Assembly (NCBI GenBank): GCA_013141385.1
Contig: JABFRB010000002.1
Location: forward strand, 1 to 64,000
Origin: Bacteroidales bacterium
GTDB lineage: Bacteria > Bacteroidota > Bacteroidia > Bacteroidales > Tenuifilaceae
Length of the DNA stretch: 64,000 nt
Direction: 5' to 3'
Made by a program: the position numbers and the translations under genes. Below the pieces are notes generated by a model. It was not told the DNA's origin, ran no database searches, and saw only the letters and a list, made by a program, of their open reading frames with translations. This document shows, one piece after another, positions 44,122 through 53,690 of this stretch (its first letter is position 1; each line of letters starts with the position of its first letter).

Positions 44122-46200
44122 ATGAGCACAAAAAATAAGTCAAGCCTTTTTAATAAAAAAATATTATTGCAGGCTTTAAAAGATAGCATAACCAAGCTAA
44201 ACCCTGCTTTGCAGATTAAAAATCCTGTAATTTTCATTGTGGCAATAGGTGCCATTCTTACAACAATCATATTATTGATTGGTGTTTTTCAAGGAAACTT
44301 TTCGTCCTTTAATCTTCAAATCGCTATCTGGCTTTGGATTACAATTTTATTTGCCAACTTTTCCGAAGCCATTGCCGAAGGTCGGGGAAAAGCACAGGCC
44401 GATAGTTTGCGTAAAAATCGTACACAGGCAAAAGCCCGAAAGTTAGAGGGTAAACAAGAAATTTCTGTATTTGCAACTGAACTAAAGAAGGGTGATATCG
44501 TCATTTGTGAAGCTGGAGATGTAATCCCTTCGGATGGTGAAGTGGTAGAAGGCATTGCAAGTGTTGATGAATCGGCAATCACGGGTGAATCTGCTCCAGT
44601 TATTCGTGAAAGTGGAGGCGACAGATCCGCAGTTACGGGAGGAACAAAGGTAATCAGCGATCATATTTTAATTCGAATCTCATCAGAATCTGGCGACACA
44701 TTTCTTGATAGGATGATATCTTTGGTTGAAGGTGCTAAACGCCAGAAAACGCCAAACGAAATAGCCTTATCAATTCTTCTTTCGGGTTTGACAATTATTT
44801 TTCTAATGGCGGTGGTTACCCTTCCGGCATACTTTGGATATAGCCTAACCGCTTCGGGTTTGCCAATGTCGCAAAACTTAACCATTCCTGTACTAATTGC
44901 CTTGTTGGTATGTCTTATACCTACAACCATTGGAGGCTTGCTGAGTGCAATTGGTATTAGTGGGATGGACAGGCTTATTCAGCATAACGTTATCGCTACC
45001 AGCGGTCGTGCAATTGAAGCTGCTGGGGATGTTGATGTGCTTTTACTTGATAAAACGGGAACAATCACGTTGGGCAATCGTATGGCTACCGATTTTATTC
45101 CCGCTGAGGGAGTAACGATTGAAGAACTTGCTGATGCAGCCCAACTTTCATCATTATCGGACGAAACACCTGAGGGACGTTCGATCGTAGTTCTTGCCAA
45201 AGAACGATTCAATATTCGTGGTCGTGAGGTTTCTCAGTTAAATGCATCGTTTATTCCTTTTACAGCGCAATCGAGAATGAGCGGTGTTGATTTAAAAACC
45301 GATGACGGTACTACTCATAAGATCCGTAAAGGCGCATCGGAGGCCATCCGTACGTTTGTGCAAAACAATAATGGTTTTTTCCCTCAAAAAATTAAGGATA
45401 GTGTTGCCGAATTGGCTCGACAAGGAGCAACACCTTTGGTTGTAGCAGAAGATAACAGGATACTTGGGATTGTTCATCTCAAAGATATTGTAAAGGGGGG
45501 TATTAAGCAGCGTTTTGCCGAACTTCGGAAAATGGGTATTAAAACAGTAATGATTACAGGCGACAATCCATTAACAGCTGCTGCCATTGCAGCCGAAGCA
45601 GGCGTTGATGATTTTATGGCCGAGGCCACTCCAGAAGACAAACTACGTCGTATCCGTGAAGAACAAGCTAACGGACATCTCGTAGGTATGATTGGCGATG
45701 GTACTAATGATGCACCTGCTTTAGCTCAAGCTGATGTTGGAATTGCCATGAATACAGGAACTCAGGCCGCACGTGAAGCAGGTAACATGGTTGATCTCGA
45801 TAGTAATCCAACCAAACTAATTGAAGTAGTGGAGGTAGGCAAGCAGTTGCTTATGACCCGCGGATCACTAACTACCTTTAGCATTGCCAACGATGTAGCA
45901 AAATATTTTGCCATTATTCCTGCTATAGCTATTGGTTTATATGCTGGAAAAACAGGAATTGGACCGCTTTCAGCTCTCAATATTATGAATCTTGGTTCAC
46001 CTCAAAGTGCAATTCTAAGTGCAGTAATATTCAATGCTATAATCATTATACTCCTAGTTCCTTTAGCGTTAAGGGGCGTTCGTTACAGACCTGTTTCGGC
46101 TAATGTGGCTTTAACACGTAACCTATTAATATTTGGATTGGGTGGGATTATTGCACCTTTTATTGGGATTAAACTTATTGATATTTTAATTAACTTGTAA
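44122..46200 (+). CDS. kdpB: KdpB, potassium-transporting P-type ATPase
   Basis: This 692-residue P-type ATPase hydrolyses ATP to drive K+ import. The phosphorylated aspartate is Asp310 in [14 protein letters not shown] with Ser157 corresponds to the inhibitory serine of E. coli Kdp[11 protein letters not shown] and [12 protein letters not shown] are the hinge motifs. The helices and the actuator and nucleotide domains are in the usual order. Confidence 0.97.
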   Translation: MSTKNKSSLFNKKILLQALKDSITKLNPALQIKNPVIFIVAIGAILTTIILLIGVFQGNFSSFNLQIAIWLWITILFANFSEAIAEGRGKAQADSLRKNRTQAKARKLEGKQEISVFATELKKGDIVICEAGDVIPSDGEVVEGIASVDESAITGESAPVIRESGGDRSAVTGGTKVISDHILIRISSESGDTFLDRMISLVEGAKRQKTPNEIALSILLSGLTIIFLMAVVTLPAYFGYSLTASGLPMSQNLTIPVLIALLVCLIPTTIGGLLSAIGISGMDRLIQHNVIATSGRAIEAAGDVDVLLLDKTGTITLGNRMATDFIPAEGVTIEELADAAQLSSLSDETPEGRSIVVLAKERFNIRGREVSQLNASFIPFTAQSRMSGVDLKTDDGTTHKIRKGASEAIRTFVQNNNGFFPQKIKDSVAELARQGATPLVVAEDNRILGIVHLKDIVKGGIKQRFAELRKMGIKTVMITGDNPLTAAAIAAEAGVDDFMAEATPEDKLRRIREEQANGHLVGMIGDGTNDAPALAQADVGIAMNTGTQAAREAGNMVDLDSNPTKLIEVVEVGKQLLMTRGSLTTFSIANDVAKYFAIIPAIAIGLYAGKTGIGPLSALNIMNLGSPQSAILSAVIFNAIIIILLVPLALRGVRYRPVSANVALTRNLLIFGLGGIIAPFIGIKLIDILINL

Positions 46201-46213
46201 ATCAATAAAAAAA

Positions 46214-46807
46214 ATGAAAACACTCATCATATCCTTAAAAATCTTCCTGTTCTTTACCATACTAACAGGAGTTATTTACCCACTTTTTGTTACAGGAATA
46301 GCACAGTTGACATTTTCTAAAAAAGCAAATGGAAGTTTGATAACTATTGACAATAAAACCATTGGGAGTGAACTTATCGGGCAACAATTTGATAGTTCCA
46401 TTTATTTCTCTTCACGTCCCTCAGCAATTTCATATAACCCTTTACCATCAGGGGGCTCGAATTATGGGTTAACGAATATCAATCTAAAAAAATTGGTTAA
46501 TGAACGTAAACATCAATTCATAGCTTTTAATCGATTAGATAGTTTAACCGTAGTTCCTTCCGAGATGCTATTTGCATCAGCAAGCGGATTGGATCCGCAT
46601 ACATCACCCAGTGCAGCATTGCTTCAGGTCAATAGAATTGGCGAAGCAAGAGGATTTAATTTATCTCAAAAGCAACAATTAGTTGATTTGATTAAAAGTA
46701 AAACGGAAGAAATGCAATTTGGTCTTCTTGGAGAGCCAAGAATTAACATCTTAGATTTAAATATTGAACTTGATAAACTTGATCGGAATAATACAAACAA
46801 CAAATAA
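46214..46807 (+). CDS. kdpC: KdpC, ATPase accessory subunit
   Basis: This 197-residue protein has one N-terminal membrane helix (residues ~8-28) and the periplasmic KdpC domain with SYNPLPSGGSNYGLTN and SASGLDPHTSPSAALLQVNRI, both diagnostic. It associates with KdpA and KdpB in the high-affinity complex. It is 13 nt after kdpB. Confidence 0.96.
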   Translation: MKTLIISLKIFLFFTILTGVIYPLFVTGIAQLTFSKKANGSLITIDNKTIGSELIGQQFDSSIYFSSRPSAISYNPLPSGGSNYGLTNINLKKLVNERKHQFIAFNRLDSLTVVPSEMLFASASGLDPHTSPSAALLQVNRIGEARGFNLSQKQQLVDLIKSKTEEMQFGLLGEPRINILDLNIELDKLDRNNTNNK

Positions 46808-46819
46808 AAACTATATTAT

Positions 46820-47596
46820 ATGAAACCCTCAATCCGCAGTAAAAAATTTACAATGGGTATGGTGCTATTCTTAGTGATCATTTTATTATTATCGATCTCA
46901 TCAGGTTTCTACCTTAACAGATTATCGAGTAAAACAAGTGCAATCCTAAAAGAAAACCATGTTTCCGTTGTTTATGCCAGAGACATGTCGGTAGATCTAA
47001 TCAATATCAATCAGGGAATTCTAAATTGCTATTTAACCAATAAAAACCCTGATACTGTTGCGATCAACGAAGAGTTTAGGTTATTTGACAAATCGCTGAT
47101 ATTAGAAAAGAACAATATAACGGAGATTGGTGAAAATGCCCTTGTATTAAGCATTGAACAGAACTTTACTAATTACCGCGATTCTGTTAAAGAATTTGCA
47201 AAATCACCAAATCCACTACTCAAGGTTCTTAATCTTCAAAAAAAGTTTGATATTCTTTACCAACAATTGATGCAACTGTCTCAAATGAACGAGAAAGCCA
47301 TCGAAGTCAAAACTGATGATGCAAAAGTTTCGGCAAAGAACGCTACCTTACAAATGACTTTTATAGCAACCTTGTGTTTTTTGATTGCTTATGGATATAC
47401 CTTTATCTTTTCATCGTATTTCAATGATCGATTTTTTAAATTGTATAATGGGATTAAAGAAGTTGTTTCCAGTAATTACAGGCAAAGGCTTGATCTTAAA
47501 GGCAATGATGAACTTGGCGAAATATCGTTGATTATTAATGAGATGGCTGAAAAGTTAGATAAAACTGACCATAGTAATAACATTTCAATAGATTGA
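46820..47596 (+). CDS. Membrane sensor with HAMP domain, no kinase
   Basis: This 258-residue protein has TM1 (residues ~13-31), a periplasmic ~150-residue four-helix-bundle-like domain (RDMSVDLININQGI, MQLSQMNEKAIEVK), TM2 (~176-200), and a HAMP domain (~205-250: FYNGIKEVVSSNY, DELGEISLIINEMAEKL), and ends there. There is no histidine kinase or methyl-accepting module, so it can only signal through a partner. It lies between kdpC and kdpD in the same operon (12 nt after kdpC), suggesting it feeds into KdpD or modulates the pump. Confidence 0.75.
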   Translation: MKPSIRSKKFTMGMVLFLVIILLLSISSGFYLNRLSSKTSAILKENHVSVVYARDMSVDLININQGILNCYLTNKNPDTVAINEEFRLFDKSLILEKNNITEIGENALVLSIEQNFTNYRDSVKEFAKSPNPLLKVLNLQKKFDILYQQLMQLSQMNEKAIEVKTDDAKVSAKNATLQMTFIATLCFLIAYGYTFIFSSYFNDRFFKLYNGIKEVVSSNYRQRLDLKGNDELGEISLIINEMAEKLDKTDHSNNISID

Positions 47597-47698
47597 TCAT
47601 TTAGAGATTTAGGCTTAGGATAATTGATGAAGTAGTGGTCTGTATATGAAATTAAACCAAACCACTGAGTTTCGAAACTTGAAAAGAATGAATAACAG

Positions 47699-50377
47699 AT
47701 GAACCTAGATGAGAATCGTCCAGATCCTGACGAACTTCTTGCTTCGTTAAAACTTGAAGAGGAAAAAAGCAAGAGGGGAAAGTTGAAGATATTCTTTGGA
47801 ATGTGTGCGGGTGTGGGTAAGACCTTTACAATGCTCCAGTCTGCGCATACAGATAAAACGAAGGGTATAGATATTGTTATTGGGTATATTGAATCGCATA
47901 GTCGCCCTGAAACCAATGAACTGATTAAAGGATTGGAGCAGATCCCTCGCAAAAAATACGAGTATAAGGGCTCTTCACTTGAAGAGGTTGATATTGATGC
48001 AATTGTTACTCGAAAACCACATGTTGTACTTATCGATGAATTTGCGCATACCAATGCTCCAGGGAGTCGCCATTTGAAACGATATCAGGATGTAATAGAG
48101 ATTCTGGATAGTGGAATTGATGTGTATACAACCGTAAACGTTCAGCATATCGAAAGCCGTTCCGACACGGTTGCCCAGATAACGGGCATCACCATTCGCG
48201 AAACATTACCCGATGAGGTTTTTGAGAGTGCCGATGATATTGAACTTGTTGATATCACTCCCGATGAGCTCTTGCAACGCTTTTCGGAAGGCAAAGTATA
48301 TGCCCCGGAACGCTCCAGAGAGGCGATTCAGAACTTTTTTCGTAAAGGAAATATTACTGCTCTTCGCGAAATGGCTCTGCGTATTGTAGCAGATAGGGTC
48401 GATAAGCAACTTCGCCAGTATATGCAGAGGAAGCGTATTCCAGGCCCTTGGAAATCGGGGTTACATCTAATGGCAGTGATTGGCCCTAGCCCTGAATCGG
48501 CAAAGCTAATTCGGTGGGCAAAAAATCTATCATCAACAATGGGAGCAACGTTGTTGGCTTTATATGTTGAAACACCAATAAAACTAACAACTACCCAGCA
48601 AGATCAGCTCACAAAAAACATCAATCTTGCTAAACAGCTAGGCACCGAATTCACAACAACATCAGGCGATGACATCGTGAAGGCAATTCTCAACGTTGCT
48701 CAAAAGGAGAATATTTCTCATATCGTTATTGGTAAACCAAGGCATCGTACCCTTTACTCGATGCTGGTTTTGGGAAATTTTGTAAATAAACTAATTAGGC
48801 ATAGCGGAAATATAGATGTATATGTTATGGGGTCGAATGCACCCCAGGATAGCCAGTACATGAAATATATTGGATTTCCTGCTTTTACATCAAACTTTTC
48901 TCAGTATTTCCTTGCGGGATTAATTACTATCATAACTGCTTTGGCTTTCTTCCCATTTCGAGAACTTGTTGCCTATCAGATAGTAGCCTTTACTCTTCTT
49001 TTTATAGTTTCAATTCTCTCTATATTTATGGGAATTGGTCCTATTCTCCTCTCGGCTACCTTAAGTGCACTTCTTTGGGATTATTTTTTTATACCACCAT
49101 CTTTTACATTACATATAGGTAAACCAGAGGATGTGTTAATGCTGGTTATGTATTTTTTAATAGCTTTACTGAATGGGGTTTTAACTGCAAGGGTTCGTAA
49201 TCAGCAACGATTGACAAGGGAGAGAGAAGAACGTACTAATGCTCTTTACAATCTTACTAAAGGATTATCTTTTGCCTCGGGAACTGATGAGGTTGTAAAA
49301 GTCTCTGCTGATGGAATAAATAAGTTCTTTGGGTTTAACAGCGCAATCATTCTTCAGGAAGGGATCAATGAACTTAACCCTAACATTGTAAATAAGACGG
49401 ACTTAAAATTTTCAACTTCAGAATTAAGTATCGCATCTTGGGCGTTTCATAATCTGAAGAAAGCAGGTAAATACACTGATACCTTGCCCTCAACCGATTT
49501 TACATTCTATCCACTAAATACCAATAGAATGCATCTAGGTGTTGTAGCAGTTAAACATGTTAAGGCTTTCAATGCTGATGAGGAAGTTTTCTGGGATACA
49601 TTTAAAACTCAAATTTCTAACGCTTTAGAACGAGAATTCTTGAATGATCTAGCTCGTAGGGCATCAATTCTGAACGAATCTGATAAGTTGTACAAAACAC
49701 TGTTTAACTCCATATCGCACGAGCTTCGAATTCCTGTTGCAACTATTATGGGTGCTTCCGATTCGCTTTTGACGGTTAATCACGATGAGCAAACACATAA
49801 AAGTTTATGTAACGAGATTTTCACCGCTTCGGAACGCCTTAATCGCCTTATCGAAAATCTTCTTAATATGTCAAGGCTTGAATCTGGGAGGATATCTCCT
49901 CGGCTCGATTGGCACGATGTGAACGATTTGGTAAACAAGGTTACCGAAAACCTGAAAACGGAACTCCAAAATTTCAAATTGGAGGTTGTGATTCCCGATA
50001 ATATGCCTTTGGTTAAGATTGATTTTGGATTGATTGAGCAGGTAATTCATAACCTATTATTCAATGCAACTCAGTATTCGCCGCATAAAACCACAATTAG
50101 AATCAAAATATACTATGATAAGCCTAATTTGATTATATTAGTCATGGATCGTGGCCTTGGTTTTCCTAAAAATGCTATTCCTTTTGTATTTGATAAGTTC
50201 TATAGGGTTGACGGAACAAAATCAGGAGGTACAGGTTTGGGCTTATCTATTGTTAAAGGGTTTGTGGAAGCCCATAACGGAACTGTAAAAATTGAGAATA
50301 GGCAAAATGGGGGATCAAAGATTACAATTAAAATCCCCACGGGTATACCAGATCTTGGATTAATCAAAGATGAATAA
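47699..50377 (+). CDS. kdpD: KdpD, potassium-responsive histidine kinase
   Basis: This 892-residue sensor kinase has the KdpD N-domain with Walker A GMCAGVGKT (about residues 38-46) and a USP-like domain (~250-370). Four helices of DUF4118 (~400-500) are followed by a GAF-like region. The HisKA site is His674 in SHELRIP, and the HATPase_c domain has DRGLGFP and GGTGLGLSIV. It senses low K+ and phosphorylates KdpE. Length and order match E. coli KdpD. Its end overlaps kdpE by 8 nt. Confidence 0.95.
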   Translation: MNLDENRPDPDELLASLKLEEEKSKRGKLKIFFGMCAGVGKTFTMLQSAHTDKTKGIDIVIGYIESHSRPETNELIKGLEQIPRKKYEYKGSSLEEVDIDAIVTRKPHVVLIDEFAHTNAPGSRHLKRYQDVIEILDSGIDVYTTVNVQHIESRSDTVAQITGITIRETLPDEVFESADDIELVDITPDELLQRFSEGKVYAPERSREAIQNFFRKGNITALREMALRIVADRVDKQLRQYMQRKRIPGPWKSGLHLMAVIGPSPESAKLIRWAKNLSSTMGATLLALYVETPIKLTTTQQDQLTKNINLAKQLGTEFTTTSGDDIVKAILNVAQKENISHIVIGKPRHRTLYSMLVLGNFVNKLIRHSGNIDVYVMGSNAPQDSQYMKYIGFPAFTSNFSQYFLAGLITIITALAFFPFRELVAYQIVAFTLLFIVSILSIFMGIGPILLSATLSALLWDYFFIPPSFTLHIGKPEDVLMLVMYFLIALLNGVLTARVRNQQRLTREREERTNALYNLTKGLSFASGTDEVVKVSADGINKFFGFNSAIILQEGINELNPNIVNKTDLKFSTSELSIASWAFHNLKKAGKYTDTLPSTDFTFYPLNTNRMHLGVVAVKHVKAFNADEEVFWDTFKTQISNALEREFLNDLARRASILNESDKLYKTLFNSISHELRIPVATIMGASDSLLTVNHDEQTHKSLCNEIFTASERLNRLIENLLNMSRLESGRISPRLDWHDVNDLVNKVTENLKTELQNFKLEVVIPDNMPLVKIDFGLIEQVIHNLLFNATQYSPHKTTIRIKIYYDKPNLIILVMDRGLGFPKNAIPFVFDKFYRVDGTKSGGTGLGLSIVKGFVEAHNGTVKIENRQNGGSKITIKIPTGIPDLGLIKDE

Positions 50378-51074
50378 TTCTATGAGTCTCGAAAATTTAA
50401 TATTGGTTATTGACGATGAAGTTCAGATTAGGCGTCTACTTGAGATTACCTTAAATGCGGACGGGTATAAGGTGAAAGAAGCAACAACTGGGAAGGATGG
50501 CTTAATTGCAGCTGTTACCTATAGCCCTTCGCTTATCATTCTTGATTTAGGCCTGCCCGATGAGGACGGAAGTATTGTTTTGAAACGGTTACGGGAATGG
50601 TATAAAAACCCAATTATTATTCTCTCAGTCAGAAATTCAGAGGATGATATTATTAATGCGCTGGACAATGGTGCAAACGATTATCTTACAAAACCATTCC
50701 GAACAGGAGAGTTACGAGCCAGAATAAGATCCGCCTTTCGATTGATTAAAATTGAAACGGAGAATAATCCGATACTCACATTCCAATCTTTAATTATTGA
50801 TTTAACAAATCATTCGGTAAAGAAGAATAACGAATTGTTAAAATTCACAACCACAGAGTTCTCTCTTCTGGCACTACTCGCTAAAAATGCTGGGAAAGTT
50901 TTAACTCACCAGTATATACTAAAAGAGGTTTGGGGTTATGGTTATATCGATCAAACCCAGTATTTACGAGTATTCGTAGCACAACTTCGTAAAAAAATTG
51001 AGGATGACCCTGCTAAACCGAAATTCATCCTAACCGAATCGGGGATTGGGTATAGGTTTAGCGAACTACTTTGA
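50370..51074 (+). CDS. kdpE: KdpE, response regulator
   Basis: This 234-residue OmpR/PhoB-type regulator has a receiver domain with the acidic pair DD near residue 15, the phosphoacceptor Asp59 in LDLGLPDEDG and the switch LTKPF. A winged-helix Trans_reg_C (~140-230) ends GIGYRFSEL. It is coupled to kdpD by an 8-nt overlap and probably activates the kdp promoter upstream of kdpF. The start could alternatively be Met5. Confidence 0.95.
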   Translation: MNNSMSLENLILVIDDEVQIRRLLEITLNADGYKVKEATTGKDGLIAAVTYSPSLIILDLGLPDEDGSIVLKRLREWYKNPIIILSVRNSEDDIINALDNGANDYLTKPFRTGELRARIRSAFRLIKIETENNPILTFQSLIIDLTNHSVKKNNELLKFTTTEFSLLALLAKNAGKVLTHQYILKEVWGYGYIDQTQYLRVFVAQLRKKIEDDPAKPKFILTESGIGYRFSELL

Positions 51075-51134
51075 GTATCCTCGTAATAGTTTCTATTTAA
51101 GTTGAAGGAATAGTTTATGTATCGCAGTAAATAA

Positions 51135-51785
51135 CTACGCCATCTTCACAAGAATTGTCTTGATAGCATCTGAAACATCTTCCGCTTTATCAACAGCTTT
51201 CTCTAATGTTTCAAGAATTTCCTTTTTCTTAATTAGTTCGAATGGATCCTTTTCGTTCTCAAAAAGCAATGAAATACCCATATGGTATAGTTCATCAGCT
51301 TTATTTTCTAAAGTATTAATTGAAATACAGGATTTGGTGATTTTATCCTTATTACCACTCGGATCAGTTAAATGATTGACTGAAAACTCAATTTCTTTTG
51401 CTGCTTGATATATAATTTCAGCAAACTCTAAATAAACAGGGATGTAGGTTTTAGGTTTGTAAAGCCTGATTCTTTGTGCAACACCATTAATTGTATCAAC
51501 CACATCGTCAATATTCGATGCGAATTGCTGAATATCCTCCCTATCGAATGGAGTGATGAAAGATTTATTTAATTGATCAAATATGGTATGCGTAACATCA
51601 TCACCAATCTTTTCGAGTTCCTTAATCTGTTTTATATAGGTTTCTTGCAGTTCAATATTTTCTGTGCCAAGTAAAAGTTTTAATACTTCGGCAGTTTTAA
51701 TTAGGTTTAGTGCGTCCTTCTCGAATAGAGGATAAAAAGAATGATCTTTTGGCACAAAGAACTTTAAAATTGTATCTATGTTCAT
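51135..51785 (-). CDS. DUF47 (PhoU-like) partner of Pit
   Basis: This 216-residue mainly helical protein of the DUF47/PhoU-like family has ELEKIGDDVTHTIF, PFDREDIQQFASNIDDVVD and ENKADELYH segments that form metal-binding helical bundles. Such proteins accompany Pit transporters and regulate their activity or prevent futile phosphate uptake. It lies 41 nt downstream of pit on the same strand, in one operon, and converges with kdpE. Confidence 0.87.
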   Translation of the reverse strand: MNIDTILKFFVPKDHSFYPLFEKDALNLIKTAEVLKLLLGTENIELQETYIKQIKELEKIGDDVTHTIFDQLNKSFITPFDREDIQQFASNIDDVVDTINGVAQRIRLYKPKTYIPVYLEFAEIIYQAAKEIEFSVNHLTDPSGNKDKITKSCISINTLENKADELYHMGISLLFENEKDPFELIKKKEILETLEKAVDKAEDVSDAIKTILVKMA

Positions 51786-51825
51786 TTTAATAAGTTTATA
51801 ATATTAATATTCATTGCATTAGTTA

Positions 51826-52812
51826 TTACTGAAACCAAACAAGTAGGTAGTAAACCAATGCGCTTACTACAGCTGAAATTGGAATTGTGAGAATCCAAGC
51901 CCAGAATATTTTAGTTGTAACGCCCCATTTCACAGCAGAAACCCCTTTTCTAGCACCAGCTCCTATAATTGCTCCTGTTATGGTATGGGTAGTACTTACA
52001 GGTATTCCAAAATGGGTTGCACCAAAAAGAGTTAATGCACCTGCACTTTCAGCACAAAACCCTTCAAATGGTTTTAGCTTGGTTATTCTTTGTCCCATTG
52101 TTTTTACAATTCGCCATCCTCCAAACAGGGTTCCGAAAGCAATTGCTGCCTGACAGGATAGTACTATCCATAAAGCTATTGGCGTTTCTTTTGTTACCTG
52201 ACCAGCAACAAGTAGAGCAACCCAAATAATACCCATAGATTTTTGAGCATCATTTCCACCATGACCTAAGCTAAAAGCAGCAGCTGAAAGAAGTTGCAAT
52301 CGTCGAAAGTGCTTATCAACCGTAAATGGTGTATAGTTTCTACTCAGATAAAGAACTAAAGCAGATATTAGAAAAGAGATAATCATTCCAAGTAATGGTG
52401 CAATAACAATAAATGCAACGATTTTAAGAACACCGCCTATAACAACTGAGCCAAATCCTGCTTTTGCAACTGCAGCACCAACAAGACCACCAACTAGTGT
52501 ATGCGATGAGCTGGATGGGAATCCCCACCACCATGTTACTAAATTCCATGAAATAGCTGCAACTAATGCAGCTGCAATAACTGTTAAACTGATTACATCT
52601 GGGTTTACAACCCCTTTGCCCATTGTTGTTGCTACTTTTAAAGGGAAAACAAGAAAAGCTACAAAATTGAAAAATGAGGCTAACAAAACGGCTGAAAAAG
52701 GTGATAAAACTTTTGTTGATACAACAGTGGCTATTGAGTTAGCTGAATCGTGGAATCCATTGATAAAATCAAAGATTAGCACAAAGGCGATTACAACATA
52801 CAAAAGGGTCAT
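51826..52812 (-). CDS. Pit-type inorganic phosphate transporter
   Basis: This 328-residue inner-membrane protein has two homologous halves: DFINGFHDSANSIATVV near the N-terminus and SLGHGGNDAQKSMGI in the middle. Both carry the GxNDx/NGxxD signature of Pit symporters, which import metal-phosphate complexes with protons. It forms an operon with the DUF47 gene. Confidence 0.92.
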   Translation of the reverse strand: MTLLYVVIAFVLIFDFINGFHDSANSIATVVSTKVLSPFSAVLLASFFNFVAFLVFPLKVATTMGKGVVNPDVISLTVIAAALVAAISWNLVTWWWGFPSSSSHTLVGGLVGAAVAKAGFGSVVIGGVLKIVAFIVIAPLLGMIISFLISALVLYLSRNYTPFTVDKHFRRLQLLSAAAFSLGHGGNDAQKSMGIIWVALLVAGQVTKETPIALWIVLSCQAAIAFGTLFGGWRIVKTMGQRITKLKPFEGFCAESAGALTLFGATHFGIPVSTTHTITGAIIGAGARKGVSAVKWGVTTKIFWAWILTIPISAVVSALVYYLLVWFQ

Positions 52813-53426
52813 ACTATAGTTATATTGATATTTTAATAAAGTCGATCAAAGTTGAAATGTTAAACAAAATCGCAAGGATAAACTATTAAAAATCAGTCAA
52901 ATATAATTTATCTTGCTAAATATTAAAGGATTGTAAAGTTCAATATTAAGAATATATTAACCAAGTATTTCAATTAAAATGTTTAATGAGGTGTTGTGAA
53001 ACATTCTATTAATACATGTAACAACATTTCAGAGGTTATAAAATTAAACCTTATTTAGGGATTTGATTTTGGAGGTTCAAAATGGTGGAATACTATCAAC
53101 TTAAAAATTTCAATGTTCAAGATATAGAAATTTGTAACAATTTAGCGTACAAAAAAATCGCACGCAAAGTCGCAAAGAGATTAAGGTTTATTCCGTAGAG
53201 GTTAAAAGGCGAAATGGTTATAAGAAAAGCAACAGCAAAAACATACAAAAGTAGTATTATCGAAAAAACAGAGAAATTTGAAATGAAAGCAATTAATAAG
53301 CGCAAAGGGAAAAAACATTTAGTTTTTTCTTCTTCGCGAACTTGGCGACTTTGCGAGAATTATTAGTGCAAGAATAGCATGTGTAATTGATTTTTTTAAT
53401 TGCTCAAAAACACAATAAAAATTTAG
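52813..53426. other. Non-coding region with repeat arms
   Basis: This region of about 610 nt upstream of pit contains no credible gene. cgcaaagtcgc (53163-53173) is inverted at 53345-53355 (gcgactttgcg), the arms of a REP-like element or decayed MITE. Short ORFs crossing it reflect the repeat rather than coding sequence. Confidence 0.55.
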
Positions 53427-53567
53427 CTAGTAAACCTCGCCAAGATTAACAACCTTGCTTAGAAGAATTAAAAACAATCCTGTTGGTAAACCCACAATAA
53501 ATAAGTATTGTAAATCTTCGTTGTATTTACTTAGGTTTTTTTTCAACTTCTTAACCATTTTTTTCAT
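53427..53567 (-). CDS. Small hydrophobic protein, 46 residues
   Basis: This ORF has a lysine-rich amphipathic N-terminus (MKKMVKKLKKNL) followed by YLFIVGLPTGLFLILL as one membrane helix, and ends VVNLGEVY. An AGGAG stretch precedes the first ATG by only 2 nt and the second ATG (Met4) by 11 nt, which would favour Met4. I know no family. The positive-inside, single-helix arrangement supports a real small membrane protein, but it could be chance. Confidence 0.4.
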   Translation of the reverse strand: MKKMVKKLKKNLSKYNEDLQYLFIVGLPTGLFLILLSKVVNLGEVY

Positions 53568-53690
53568 AGCTCCTGTTTTTACTTATAGTGTAAATTTACA
53601 ATCACAATTACCCCAAAGTCATTTTTTCAGTATTAATTTAAAGTTAAGTTTTTATGGGTTGACTATCTTTACCCCATATATTTTGATATA

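Noticed and set aside
53117-53305. 62-codon minus ORF near the inverted arms
   Set aside because: Crosses the repeat, no start signal.
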